Counted from the first letter of the stretch, positions 7,647 to 20,100 are shown. The stretch: 25,228 nt of DNA from Coptodactyla brooksi (GCA_033557675.1 JAWQRM010000270.1:1-25228); one strand, 5' to 3'. The notes: generated by a model from the sequence alone, not told the origin. Program-made: numbers and translations.

Positions 7647-10600
7647 ATGCGGACCTTAGTATTGTTTACGTTTCTCTCGGTGTACTCGGTTGAGTTAATC
7701 GGAGCTCAAGGGCCTTACGGGCCTCCGGGCCCGAACGATTTTTATTATTACGAGAACCTACGATGTCCGGACCACTGGGTCCAGTATCAACAATCCTGTT
7801 ACAGATTTATTAAGTCGCCGTTGAAAAGTTATAACGAGTCGCGGCATATTTGCCAGGCGTTTTCGCCCGAGTCGCACCGCTCGGATCTCTTATCGGTGAA
7901 CAGTTACGACGAGCACGGATTCATAATAAACGAGCTGAACCGGCAGGATCCGTTGCGCAGGAGATGGTATTTGGGCGTTTACCAACAGAGCCCCGATTTT
8001 TGGGTAAACGCGGACGAGACGCCGCTCGCCGACATGGAGAACGCGTTTTTTCCCGGGAAGAGACGGTACGGCGACGACCACTTGGTTTACAATTTTTCCA
8101 CGTACGAGATGCACTGGGGCTTCGTGGCGGTCCGCGGGGACGAGCCGTTGCATTTCATATGCGAGGCGGACCTGTTCAGCTTGCAACGGCTGCTCGGCGA
8201 CAACAGGACGTACACGTACGGGATCGAGATACGCGACCCGAAGAAGATACCGCGGGGGCCTTACTTTCTACAACAGCCTAAAGACGTCACTTTCGACGTT
8301 TCGAGGCGACAAGTCTTAAACCAAGTCGTTCTTAGGTAACTTACGATAATCGAAGGTTACTACGGTGAATTGAACATTTTCTTTAGTTGCTTAGCAGGTG
8401 GTTATCCGACGCCCACGTACCAATGGTTTAAAGAAGAATACGAGAACGATAGACTTTCCGCGCGGCCTATAGAGCCTTTGAGCGACCGACGATACACCCT
8501 TAGCGGGGGGATGTTAATTATAATGAGCCCCGAAGAGGTACGATATTTTATTTTATTTTATTATGTATAAAATAAATTTACATCCCTTGACGTAAATTTT
8601 TTCAAAAGTTCATAGTTCTAAGAATATTTTCTGAACAATTCAAGTCAATATTATGAATACGGAGACAACTTTAAACTAATCAAGTAATCAAGAAGAACCT
8701 TTCGAAGACAGAGAGAATTTTAAACTAACCGCAAGTAACTGAAAGACCACATTATATGTACATACGTACACTTATCGAAATGACTTGCCGAAATAATATT
8801 GGGTATTTCCATCAATAAAGATACATCATAAATAGTCCGGCCGATATCGACAGGTAAATTTCTATGAAGATAGGCCGTAAAAATTTGGGTTTAATGTGGC
8901 TGATAACACAGATTTTACAGTAGTTATAATACACTTATGGTATTCATATAAATAAGATTAAAAATCAAATTACATAAAGTCAAATAAATCTAAATAGTTT
9001 TGTGTCACAACGACCCGAGGGTTATATACGTAACAACCTTGTTTTAACAATTTAATAATAATTTCTTGTAAAAACTATTTGGCAATATTATACTTCATGC
9101 ACCAGCAAACAAAGTCGCATAATCTTGGAAATAAATAATGAAAGATGACAAAGATCCGTCTCGGCTCATATTGACCGCAGGGTCAAAAACGTGCTGTTGC
9201 TTTACGTGTGGTTATACATACACGGTGTCTAAAAAGTCTGGAAACAGTTAAATACCTTGAAATTGCACGGTGGGATCTTCTTTCGAAATCCAAAAATTAG
9301 GTCTAAGTTCGAATTTATTTTTCTTAGAACGTATTGGTGGAAATAAAAACCATTATTTTATATCAAAAACTATATTCATTAAGCAGCATATACAAATAAT
9401 CCAAACACCAAATTACGATTAAGTAGCACTTTTTTTTTAATTGCTAAAGCACAAATTATCTTGACGTTTTAATGACATCTCAGTCATCATTTTCAAAGTG
9501 TGGCAGACCCGAGCTGCCATTTTACAGACTTCGCTTTGTGTGCTGTATGCATTGCACGTCTGAGATGTCATCCAAACGTCTAGGTACGTATATATAGGCG
9601 AATATCGATATTCCACAGAATGTATTTGCAGAAAATCGACCGAGCAAACTACCATTGCAAAGCGTCCAATCGCTACGGAACGATAATATCGGAAAGCGTC
9701 TCGTTAAATTTCGGATACATCCACGAGTTCGTGTTGCGAAGAGCTGTCGAACAGGGCGACCACAATTGGGGAAAGGTGATGTACTGCGATCCGCCGAAGT
9801 TCTTCGGGAAGGTCAGTTACTCGTGGTCTCGTGACTATTTCCCGAACTTGGTGGAGCAGGATAAACGGGTTTTCGTTTCTCGCGATGGCGGATTGTACTT
9901 TTCGGCTCTAGAAACGATCGATAGGGGCTTATACGGATGCAGTGTTAAGGCGGAGTACTCGGATACCGGAAAGAACGGACCCTTCTTTCCGTTAAAAGTA
10001 AATCCGCACTGTACGTTCCGTTTTTAATTGCCGTGTTGTTTTACGAATCTAACGTGACATTAATTTCAGCGTCATATGAACAATTGAAGTTCGCTAATGC
10101 GTTTCCGAAGATTTTTACAAATCCACCGACCGCCGGTGATGAAGTACGGTTGGAATGTATGGCTTTCGGATAGTAAGTAATAATTTCGTTATTTATTAAA
10201 ATTAAGTTTTATAATTTTATTATTACAGTCCAATTCCGAGTTATAACTGGACGCGTAGAGGCGCCCCAATGCCTCGTAATGCATATTTCGACAGCTACAA
10301 TCGCGTGCTGATCATTCCGAAAGTACAAGTCGAAGATCAAGGTGAATACGTTTGCACAATTTATAACGATAAAGCTTCCGTCGAAAAAGGTGTGCAATTG
10401 AACGTCCAAGCCGAGCCGGAGTTTCGTATTCCCCTCCAAGATAAACATATAGATAAACTAGGCCAGTTAGTTTGGTTATGCGAAGGTTTCGGAATTCCCG
10501 ACGTCAACTATACGTGGTGGAAAAATGGTCGTCAGCTAACCATGGGATACTTGGAAGCGGAAGATTACGGAAGAGTCGTCATCCAAGATAACGTCTTGAC

Positions 10601-13516
10601 CATTCGGGAAGTCGACGAATTCCGTGACGCAGGAATGTACCAGTGTCGCGCTTCGAACGCCCTTAAGGCGAAATACTCGTCCGCGCAGCTTCGCGTCTTG
10701 TCGTTCAAGCCATCTTTCAAGAAACACCCGTTGGAACCGGAGACGTACGCGGCGGAACAAGGGAACGTTACCATCGTTTGTCAGCCGGAGGCTGCGCCTA
10801 AGCCGCAGTTTACTTGGAAGAAAGACGGGAACGTTATCGGACCCGGCGGCCACAGAAAGATATTGGAGAACGGAAATTTACTTATAGGGCCTGTATCGAG
10901 AGACGACGAAGGTATTTATACGTGTTCCGCACAAAACGAAAATGGGTTGGACGAATCTAGAGGACGTTTAATAGTTTTACGTAAGTAGAAGTGTATTTTT
11001 TCTTAGTGAAAGTAAATATTATGTTTACGTAGGTGGTCCTCGATGGATACAATCGTTACCTCCGAGAATCGTAACATCGGTATACGACGATTTTGAGCTG
11101 TATTGCGAAGCGTACATCGAAGAATTACTAGATATTGCATATATTTGGCATCATAACGGAATGAGAATAAGAAATATAGATGTTAAAAATTCAAATAATC
11201 GAATCGTAAGTACCTGCCAATAATTTTATGTAGTAATTATTTTCTTTTACTTGTAACAGAGAATAGATGGTGGACATTTAGTAGTTCTAAATTCAACGTT
11301 TGCTGATGAAGGAGAATACGAATGTTTAGTTACCTCAGCTCTCGGACAGATATCTTCCCGATCAATCGTAATAGTGGAAGGGCCTCCCGGACCTCCCGGG
11401 GGACTCGAAGCCCAAATCGTGCATAAAGGGGTGAACCTATTTTGGACCGATGGTGCTTTCCACGGAAAACCGATTATACACTACAGCGTCGAAGGTCGAA
11501 CCCAGTGGAATATGACTTGGATATATTTGGCGCACGGGATTCGTGCGCAGTCCGTTCACACGAACAGGAAACGCGCTTTAGTCGACGTGCCGTTGACTCC
11601 ATGGTCAATTTATGAATTCCGGATCGCCGCTTGGAACGAATTGGGTATGGGCGTTCCGAGTAATCCCAGTCCGAGGAGGTCGACGGCCGTCGACAAGCCG
11701 TATTTGCCGCCGGCGAACGTCGGCGGCGGCGGCGGAAAGCGCGGTGATTTAACGGTGACTTGGACTCCGTTAAGAAACGATCAACAAAACGCCCCCGGAA
11801 TACATTACAAAATTTTCTTCAAACAGAGATTTCACGAAACCGAATTTCAAACGTTACTTTTGAAAAAGCAAGGGAACGTTGGAAAAGCCGTAGTACATAT
11901 AAAGTCTGAACATTATTATACCGAGTACGTGGTGAAGGTACAAAGTATAAATTCCGAAGGCGAAGGTCCGATAAGCAACGAGGAAGTAATATATTCCGCG
12001 GAAGACATGCCGATCGTCGCTCCGCAACTGGTTAAAGCCATGTCTTACAATTCGACGGCCTTGAACGTAAGTTGGAACGCCGTCGAGCAGGTTAGAGATC
12101 GAATTAGAGGAAAATTGATCGGGCACCGTATCAAGTATTGGCGCGACGGAAACAACGAACAGGATAGCGTTTATTATTTATCTAGGACTACCCGACCGTG
12201 GGCGCTGATCGTCGGTCTCGTACCGGACACTTATTACAACGTTAAGGTTATGGTCTATAACGGAGCCGGGGAAGGTCCCGAAAGTGAAAGGTTTAAAGAA
12301 AGGACCTACAAGAAACCGCCGCAGAAACCACCTTCTTCCGTTAACATTTCCCCCGTTGATCCTTCTACCATACGCGTTACTTGGCGGTACGTACAACCTT
12401 CGGACGACGAAGAACCACTGCAAGGATTTAAGGTAATCAGAAATTATACGTTACTCATTTCACAATGAATATCACCTCACAATACCTTACAAATTAAGTT
12501 TATTTGACATTTGTCGATCAAAACACTCAAATTCTATTTTATGTAATATTGGTTGCATACCCCACTTATATAATATTATTGTAGATAAGAATTTGGGAGA
12601 GCGATCAAGACATCAGCACAGCAAACGACACGGTGATTCTTATGGGAAAGGATTTAGAAGCGCAAATCAGAGGGTTAGCTCCGGGGAAGGTGTACAAGAT
12701 GCGCGTTTTGGCGTATTCGAACGGCGGCGACGGAAGAATGAGTTCGCCCGCTCTACAATTCCGGATGGGTACGTACTGAAATGTAAATATTTCATCCGTT
12801 CTCATTTTCGTTATGTCACAGAGGTGTTGCTTTTGTCTTTCCAGGGAAAATTTGTAACAGTTACACGTGTGCGGTTACGATTTTACGTTTTGGTGATATG
12901 AACGGCTTGTAGGTCTCGTTTAAATTTCAGGAAGTTTACGCTAGATTTTGATGATTACGTTTCCCTTATTCGCTTTTCAACACGTAGCGTTGTTAAGGGG
13001 TTATGCAACCTTTTGGTCTTCAAAACTAATCAAACCATTAATTTGAAATTTTTGAGCATAAAGGTAATTCATTTTTTAAGGATTTCACTACAGGTCAAAA
13101 ATCATTGACAGCACCTCCACCAGTTTTAAATTTTGACTCATGTTGAATATCTCAATTTTCAACAGATCAATGTAGTAATATAATTTTTTTATAGTTTTTA
13201 ATTGAATAGTTTTATGTAGACTGTCACATACATAAGGACGGACAGACCACCTGGTGAGAATGGCTTAATTAGCTAAGCATTGCTTAATTTAAAGGTTGCA
13301 TACCCTGTTAACAGTTAAGTAATCCTTTTATGCTTGATACAGACCTTCAAGTGCGTGTTTATTTTAACAAGAATTTAATATTTCCTTTTTTCTTTTTATT
13401 TAGGAGATCCAGAAATGTACCGAAGTGGAGCAAAGACATTAGATGTATTTTCAATAATATTCACGACTGCCTTATGTAGCTTAATACACGTCATAATGCT
13501 CATAAAACTCAATTGA
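7647..13516 (+). CDS. Cont: Contactin: C-type lectin / Ig / FN3 GPI-anchored adhesion protein (complete, nine exons)
   Basis: Exons: 7647..8335, 8387..8537, 9632..10010, 10070..10172, 10229..10980, 11033..11205, 11260..12432, 12585..12768, 13404..13516. All introns are GT-AG with matching phases; 1238 residues. Order: signal peptide (1 to ~20); a short Gly/Pro stretch; C-type lectin domain (~38-175; RCPDHWVQYQQSCYRF to HFICEAD); six Ig domains (~185-770; e.g. CLAGGYPTPTYQWFKEEY, CMAFGYPIPSYNWTRRG, CQPEAAPKPQFTWKKDG, each with its YxC partner); four FN3 domains (~772-1200; e.g. STTRPWALIVGL region of FN3-3); then a hydrophobic C-terminus (DVFSIIFTTALCSLIHVIML) after SGAK, typical of a GPI signal. 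This is the insect septate-junction contactin, which works with Neurexin IV and Neuroglian in glial and epithelial barriers. Exon 3 uses the second of two acceptors 13 bases apart (after TTTGCAG), the only one that keeps frame. Part of exon 1 (~7960-8270) is clearly GC-richer than the rest. Confidence 0.93.
8795..8880 (+). repeat. Interspersed repeat, copy 1 (shared with 24717-24803)
   Basis: About 86 bases around AATAGTCCGGCCGATATCG match the reverse complement of 24717-24803 at roughly 85% identity by eye. The similarity stops sharply at both sides. The centre is palindromic around CCGATATCGG. Confidence 0.85.
9463..9580. repeat. 118-base foldback in Contactin intron 2
   Basis: Arm 9463-9483 (GACGTTTTAATGACATCTCAG) pairs with 9560-9580; 19 of 21 positions are complementary. 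It lies about 50 bases before the exon 3 acceptor. It resembles a small inverted-repeat element; no target-site duplication was identified. Confidence 0.75.
12992..13313. repeat. Candidate 322-base MITE with ~23-bp terminal inverted repeats in Contactin intron 8
   Basis: The left end (TGTTAAGGGGTTATGCAACC at 12992) and the reverse complement of the right end at 13291-13313 (TGTTAACAGGGTATGCAACC) align with two small gaps. The interior has no open frame and holds a GGACGGACAGAC motif near 13236. A partial copy of the end motif (GGTTGCATACCC) also occurs at 12551-12562 in the previous intron. Confidence 0.6.
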
Positions 13517-13932
13517 TCTTACATTCCGAATAGTGCCTCAGTAAAGAATCAAATTGATGTACATACCTGCTAAATTGAATAGTTGTAAAAAAATAGTATT
13601 TTTCTCTCTATCTATACAATGTTTATACATGAATCTATATATACACCAATTTTTATTAACGTCGGTAACGAATGTACCTGGATGCATATCGCAGCGAACG
13701 AATTCTCGAATACTAACGTTGTTAACTTACGTACTCTTAACCTTAAATCTCGTAGATTGATTGTTTTACTAACGATTCCGTCCAATCGCATCAAACTTTA
13801 TTTTGAAACCGGGGAATATTAATAACGTACTTTTATTTTTATTATTATTTTTTACTTTATTAGACTGAGTTCTGTTTGTATCGCCGTCCAAAATCACGAC
13901 CACGTTCTGTTAAGTTCAAACTTTTTAATAAA
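13517..13932 (+). other. Contactin 3' UTR with poly(A) signal
   Basis: Non-coding AT-rich sequence after the TGA at 13514-13516. AATAAA is at 13927-13932 and a GT/T-rich stretch follows. Short open frames on both strands between 13554 and 13822 show no protein-like features. Confidence 0.6.
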
Positions 13933-14385
13933 TACAATTTTTATAATAAGTCGGTGTTTTAATTTCCTTGACGCAACGATAGAACGATTGAATGACTCAA
14001 AAAGATCCAAAAGAAGTAATGAAATGAAAGATATTGAAAGTGTTAATGTGTAATTTTAGCAAATGATTAAAATTTTGAAATAAAGTTATATTTTGCTGAA
14101 ATATTTATTTTTAATTTTGGAAGGAAAAATAGTTACTTAAGGTAAAAATTCACGAAAAATACTAGTTCCCTTCCTATATTCCAGCCAATAAAACAACTGT
14201 AATAAAACAGAAATCCACCATACACCGTGTAGTCGCATAGGGATATTGCACTAACACGATTGGTTGAGCCATTCGGGTGATCCCCAAGATCGCAGGACAA
14301 TTAGCGAGATAATCGTAGTACAAACCGTATGGACTGAGACACTCAGATTCCCTCAGAACATTGACGACACACAACAGCTTTGAAA
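13933..14385. other. Intergenic stretch, nothing identified
   Basis: AT-rich to about 14160, then more even composition that may be the 5' flank of the transposon relic that follows. A TACACCGTGTAG motif at about 14219 resembles, in complement, the CACGGTGT element ends at 9221 and 15573-15592. No gene was recognised. Confidence 0.5.
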
Positions 14386-15003
14386 TGTCTGTTTTTACAA
14401 TTGCCGAGAGGGTTCAAATTATCAAGTGGTATTTGAGCGGCAATTTTTCAGAAGAAGTTGGAAATTTATTCACAGTTCCTTCCAGACAGTCAATTGAAGT
14501 CCGAAAGAGAGGCACAGTCAGTGAAGTTGGTGTGAGTGCTTGAACAGTTAAAGCTTTAAAGTGGGAACTACGCAAGAGATTTTTCTTGAATGAAATTTTG
14601 TGAAACTATATGGTGGAAAAAGCAAACGAGAATGAAAATTTCTTAGGAAACATTTTATTTTCGGATGAATCGCCTTACCATTCACGGTCGTCACAATCCG
14701 TTCGTCACGCGATGGGCTCAGCAAAATAAGCATCTAAGTATTGCTACTCGAATACAGTATCCACAAAAGCTATATGTTTGGACTGGTATTTTAAGTGATT
14801 TCGTTGGAATTTGTCGAGGTTTGGTTTGGTTTTACTTTTTGTGGCGGTATACTAAAGCAATGGTTTACTAACATCGTCAAGGAGCCAATAGCTCATCAAA
14901 CTATTACTCCCGAAACGCTCTCCAGAGTGAGGAGAAGTTTCTACAACAGGTTCGGGTGTTGTTTGTTGGCGAAATTACGAGGCATCCTTGAATCTTTCAT
15001 TTA
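14386..15003 (+). pseudogene. Decayed Tc1/mariner-superfamily transposase with HTH (DUF4817-like) N-terminus
   Basis: Three frames together give recognisable transposase pieces. The N-terminal helix-turn-helix is MSVFTIAERVQIIKWYLSGN followed by PSRQSIEVRKRG.VSE.GVS. A DDE-region piece reads NENFLGNILFSDES (14625-14670 area). Then come NPFVTRWAQQNKHLSIATR and YPQKLYVWTGIL (14685-14795), and the C-terminal ITPETLSRVRRSFYNR (14905-14950). TGA stops are at 14541 and 14601, at least two frameshifts occur, and much of the catalytic core between about 14860 and 14890 is deleted. It encodes no active enzyme. Ends of the element were not defined. Confidence 0.85.
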
Positions 15004-16499
15004 GTTTTAATTTCAAATATTGTTAGAATTATTTTATTTTAGTGACCTTTTATTTTAGTTAACTTAAATATTAATAAATAAACATTTATTGTTAATAGTT
15101 AACAAATAATTGTATGTAGAACGATGTCAAGCAGTGCTAGCATGTACATTCTCCCGAGACATCAGAAATTTACTAAGCGCTCACATGGAATATCAGGTGC
15201 TGGTAAACACAAACTCGTGGTGGGAGTCGTGTGTTTCTCCTATGAGACGATCAAGACTTTTCCAATCTGTATAAGGTGAAAACAGCACCACGTACACCAC
15301 AATTTTAAATATAACACAACCAGGGTTAAGGTAAGAGAAAGTCGCGTGCGGCGTAACGGATGCGAATATATTTTTCGTCACGAAACGTTTTTAAATAATA
15401 CTGACAAGGAACTTTTGAAGAGGATCGCGGTAGTAGTAAAGGGTAGGAAATAAAAAAATAAACACTTCGAGATGTTTTTTCTATTTAGTATTTGAAATAA
15501 CTCCATTCAGTCTTTTATAACATATAGTGGTACATTACCATTCATATTATCAATCAAGTTTACACACAGTACTATTTTTTGATACACCGTGCACACAGAC
15601 GAATATGTACAGTTAATCGCTGCGCGCCAGTCGAGCCAGCATTACCTCGAAACGATAAAGTTAACGTAAGATCGACGACGAAATCGCAATGAAAGCGAAA
15701 AGAACCGGTCGTAAAGAATACGGGGGGTGTTAAGTCGGTACTGGCGCTGGACGACGCAGTGTTCCGTAAACAAATTTGAGGATTACGATAAATACGGCGT
15801 AGTACGCGTTTTTTTTTTGTTTTTTTTTTTAAGTTTTGTCTTCTTTTTGTTCTCACAAGGACGGTTACGATTCGTATTTAATGAAAACGGAGGTCTACGA
15901 ACGAGTATTCTTCTAGTTTCTAGTACACACATAAAACATACACATATTATGTCTAATCCCCAAGCTTGTCTACAGCGTAATAGGGTCATTTAACATACAA
16001 TCTGTCGCTAACTTCACCATCTTAAAGTATTCGTTTTCTCGCGTATGTCCGGTCGTAAATACCACTTTAAGATAATGAATTCTTTAAACGATCCTATTAA
16101 TGATAATGAAATTACAGCCTGAAAACATCGTACCTATTTGAATGTACACGATAACTATAGAGGAGTGGAGGAACACAGGCGAACGAGCTGGGTACGGCAA
16201 CACCATCCGATCGGCCGACGGCCTTCGGCCCTGCGTTCTCTATTCCGAGGCCCACGGCGGGGCCAAGTCAGTACTGCTCGCTACTTAAATGTACACAGCC
16301 TTGTTACGCGTACACAGACCACACTGAAACGACCCGTGCACAGTATGTACAGGTTGGGGACACCGATGATTTGATTGAAAGGTCGCAAATAAACACTACA
16401 CCCTGCTGCTTCCTTCGTCGCGGAAGACAATCGTTACGATTGCATCAAATAAAATATAAAAATATTCAAAACTGTACAAGGGGATTAAATACAGGGCAT
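15004..16499. other. Spacer between the transposase relic and the PlexA 3' end
   Basis: No gene was seen. A possible DNA-element end lies at 15573-15592 (on the minus strand ACGGTGTATCAAAAAATAGT), reminiscent of mariner termini. A long T tract is at 15809-15832. A 10-bp perfect inverted repeat (ATCTTAAAGT / ACTTTAAGAT) is at 16019-16028 and 16064-16073. Part of this stretch may be distal PlexA 3' UTR; a possible ATTAAA signal on the minus strand is at 15884-15879. Confidence 0.45.
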
Positions 16500-17187
16500 T
16501 ACAACGTATCTATTCCAATCTTCCGTCCTGTTTTATTATAAGACGCGAAAATTTCAAGTCTCACCTCGGTAATTTTACGGTCGGGACTAAAAATTTGTTC
16601 CTTTACGTTTTGTTCGGCGGAGGAGTATTTTATTTCATTAATTAATTAATTAACGCAAAAACGAAGGTGACAATTTGAAATTTTCGCCCCCCGTAATACT
16701 GTAAATATCGGAATGAAAATGTTACTTTGCGAAACCCAGTACGAAGGTACATGCATTATACAGTTATCAAAAAAGCTTTCTTTTAATTTCGTGATAATAC
16801 GTAAATATCGATATATATATCGGACTTACGCCTGAGGTTCAGCATAGCAAAGCAATGAACAGATTGTTTGTATCGTAAAAATATAGTACACTAATTTAAT
16901 ATTGAGGACAGCACACCACTCAAAATCCTACCAGAGGCACTTAGAGTCACTTGAGTGAGCGCCGTCCGACACTGAACGACTATAAACGGCGATCCAACAA
17001 CACATATAGAAAGTCCGCTGGATATGTATAGCTGTTTTTTTACTGTTTTTTTGTGTTTTGTAAATTTTTTTCCATCTTCGTTTGTCGGCGGTCTCGCTTA
17101 CGGCCATCAGCAAGCCAATTCCTGGGCGGCCGTCGGAATAACTGGCGAGATGGGGGGCGCAGACGGCCGCGTCAGGTCCGGCCAGTA
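16500..17187 (-). other. PlexA 3' UTR (proximal part)
   Basis: Non-coding sequence after the PlexA TGA. Minus-strand AATAAA signals lie at 16634-16629 and 16537-16532, giving a plausible end near 16500. T-rich runs at 17033-17070 and a TTAATTAATTAATTAA stretch at 16638-16653 are the only notable structures. Confidence 0.5.
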
Positions 17188-20100
17188 TCACGGTTGCCCG
17201 TCTTCCATTATCTTATGCACCTGCTCTAGCTTGTAAGCTAACCGTTGCCTCTGCGAGAACTCGTCCTCCTCCAACGTTACCGTCAGCTGTTCGTTGTATT
17301 TCACCGCGTACATGTACAGCTCGTGCAGGGCGCAGTTCAGATTGAATTCCGTGCTGTGAAGCTGCAAAATAGTTCGTTATTAGTACCGTCGTCGCTTTCC
17401 GACGTTCTCCGTCGTCCCTTACCCTCGATTCCTCGGCCAACATGGCGTTCATATCTTGATCCGAAATGGCAGTCATCCTCTTAATATCGGAGTAGTATCT
17501 GTCGACCCACTCCTTGTAGCACGGAATGTCCTTGGCGTATAAAAGTTTCGAACTCGGCGAATCTTTGCCTGTAAATACGTCGGAAAAAATTAATCCGCCC
17601 GATTATTCCTTTTCGCTTATTATACGTACCCAGTCGGTGATCGGAAGTAGAACACGAGTCCATAAAAGTTTGAGCAACGACAGATAAACAGGAATCTACG
17701 ATATTGGATTTGTGTATGTCGAATACGAAGTTAGGGTTTTTGATCAGGTTAACCCAAAACCTGAGAGGTAAGGAATTGCTCTTCCAGGTGTGCACCACTT
17801 CCGGGTCGGAAATGCCGTGGTGCAGCGCCTGATCGTCCAAGAAGTCGAACATATATTTTATCGCTAACGGTAATACGTTTCCCCTCTGAGCCGTGCTGAA
17901 GATCGTCTCGAACAGATCGTCCACGTACTTCTGTAGTGTACCTTTGGTCGCTAGGAGACGAGTCAGGTAAATTTCCGAAACCATCTTATTGCCGCGTTCC
18001 CCTTCCTTCTGCGCGTCGTTGTCGTGATGCTTCACCAGGTGCCAAACCTTCACGCTCGTGTCGTGATCGTTGTTTAACGGACTAGTCGCGCGGCTCAGCG
18101 GGGGGCTCGCCGAGCTGAATTTACTTATATTTAAAGTTTCGTACTTATGGGACTTATCGTTTTTCTCCGATAGGATATTAAAGTTATATATTGAACTTTG
18201 TTTTGGTACTAAAGTTAGGTAACCGCCGTCCTGCACCTTGTAGTGCTGCAGGGTGTTCCGTCTCTTCCAATCGCCCTCTATTTTCGTAGTACTATCTTCG
18301 TCGTACAGTATTAACCTACCGGACGTACCAGTCCTCCACTCTGTAACATAAAATTAATCTTACTATTATCATTCCGTATAGGTTTTACCTGAGTATTAGA
18401 TTAGACTTTAAAAATATAATCAATTATATGTGTATAAATGATTATACACATGTAATGTAGAATAAATAGCTTAAATTAATCCTAAAGTAATCTTAAAGGT
18501 AAAACAGATATGTTGGAAAACACTGGAATATATATAGGTCAGTCAAAACCAGATTCAAAGAGCACATGGCTCACTTAAAACTATTTAGAAATGTATTCAA
18601 AAATAAGTACACTTATATTGTTAAGTGAAGGAATGGATTTAATAAAGAGCTAATATCATTTAGTCCTCTATATAGTTTGATAGAATAGGTGCTGGACAAG
18701 TTGGCAATTTGTAAAGTATAGAGATATGAGTCTCTATCCTTAGACTATTATTATTGTCGTTCCGCATTGAAATTAGCTTATATTCAACATAGTTTTAATT
18801 ATCACAGACAGACAGACAATCCGTCCATCCTTCTGTTAATACAATAATCATTTTTTCCCTTTCAATAATAATAATTGGGAATAAAAAATACCATTATAGC
18901 TTATAGCTAAGTATTAATTTAAATTTTAAAAATATAATCAGTTATACGTGTAGGTGATGAACATGAAAACCACATTATTATCATTTGGCATAATAATTAG
19001 CTATTAATTCTAAAGTAATCTTAAAGATAAAATAGATATGTTGCAAAATAGTGGAATATATGTAGAGGGTCAGTCAAAACTAGGTTCAAAGAGCACATGG
19101 CTCACTTAAGGTTATAATAATAATTGGGAACGAAAAAATATCCTTATAGTTTTTAATTAAGTATTATGGTAATATAGAAATTACGTAGATTAAAAATATT
19201 TAAAAGGGATAGATGGACGGACAGGCGGACAGACGGACGGACGGACTTTAAATATCTTAACATGAAATCTTTCTTTTACCTAGATCTAAGTCTTCCTTCC
19301 GTGGTCGTTGAGAGTAAGGAGTTGCCCTGTAAATGGCATCTAAAGCCTTTTCCTTAACTTGACTGATGGTGTCGCAGTCGAGTACTTTTACCGGCACGTT
19401 ATCGTTGTGGTCCACGTAAACTGCTTGTTGCGATATGGATACGTGCACGGTCTAAAGGAAGAAATCGATCGTTAATTGCAATTATTTAAGTAATGCTTTT
19501 AAAACGTACCATTGGTTTGAAGTTTATTGATTGTCTTATTAACTTTTCTTCGCTAAGCGAGTACCTGGCCTCGGAAGTGATGGCGTCGACGGGTCCCTTG
19601 TCGACTTGTTGCTTGACGGCGCGGAACAGCATGTAAAGAGGTTCGCCGGCGCATTCGCGCAGGAATTTGTAAAGGAGAAATGTAAACCAAGCGCTGAGCA
19701 TTTTTTCCGCGACGCTCTCAGTTCGTCTGAGAAGTAATTTCGGATGGCTTTTGCCGTCGATGCATTTTTCGATTAGTTCCGCTAGCAGCGTCTTTAGGAT
19801 GTCAGTACAGTACTCCATCTTACTTTGCAAAGCAACCATTATTAACGATGCAACGTTCACACGGTCCCTCATAGAAAAGTAACGATTACTTTCCAAAGTT
19901 CTGATGAAGAGTAAAAGAAACGTTTTGTTCATGATCAGTTGCCCGAACTGTTTTAGACCGCGTTCTTTACGCAGTAATTCCGGGCGGTCCCATTGCAGGA
20001 CTACGTGGTCGTCGACGTTCGGAAATAGAATTTTCATGGCGTAAGTACAATAGTCCAGGAACGGAATGCCTCCCGACGTTAGATCACTAGTTAAATCAGT

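Larger units (their letters stand above)
8538..9631 (+). other. Contactin intron 2 (1094 bases), mostly AT-rich with repeat fragments
   Basis: It contains an interspersed repeat (8795-8880), a transposon-end-like stretch at 9221-9247 (CACGGTGTCTAAAAAGTCTG, a form often seen at ends of insect DNA elements), and a foldback (9463-9580) that abuts exon 3. No coding exon was seen. Confidence 0.7.

Noticed and set aside
7850..8281. Open frame of 143 codons overlapping Contactin exon 1 in another frame
   Set aside because: The Contactin frame encodes a clear C-type lectin domain; the shadow is Arg-rich, as expected from a GC-rich frame shift.
9611..9618. Upstream acceptor (CCACAG) for Contactin exon 3
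   Set aside because: It would shift the frame; the acceptor ending at 9631 restores the Ig sequence SPEE|KIDRANYHC in phase 0.
10536..10853. Minus-strand open frames opposite Contactin Ig exons
   Set aside because: They are complements of the Ig-coding frame with no family features.
13554..13822. Overlapping 60-68 codon frames on both strands after Contactin
   Set aside because: They are in the 3' UTR, lack domains and look like chance openings in AT-rich sequence.
15572..15993. Basic 68-94 codon open frames on both strands
   Set aside because: The composition comes from a poly-T/poly-A tract at 15809-15832; no protein family is suggested.
16928..17236. Open frames of 70-87 codons in the PlexA 3' UTR
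   Set aside because: They lie after a PlexA stop that matches the usual plexin C-terminus and show no domain.
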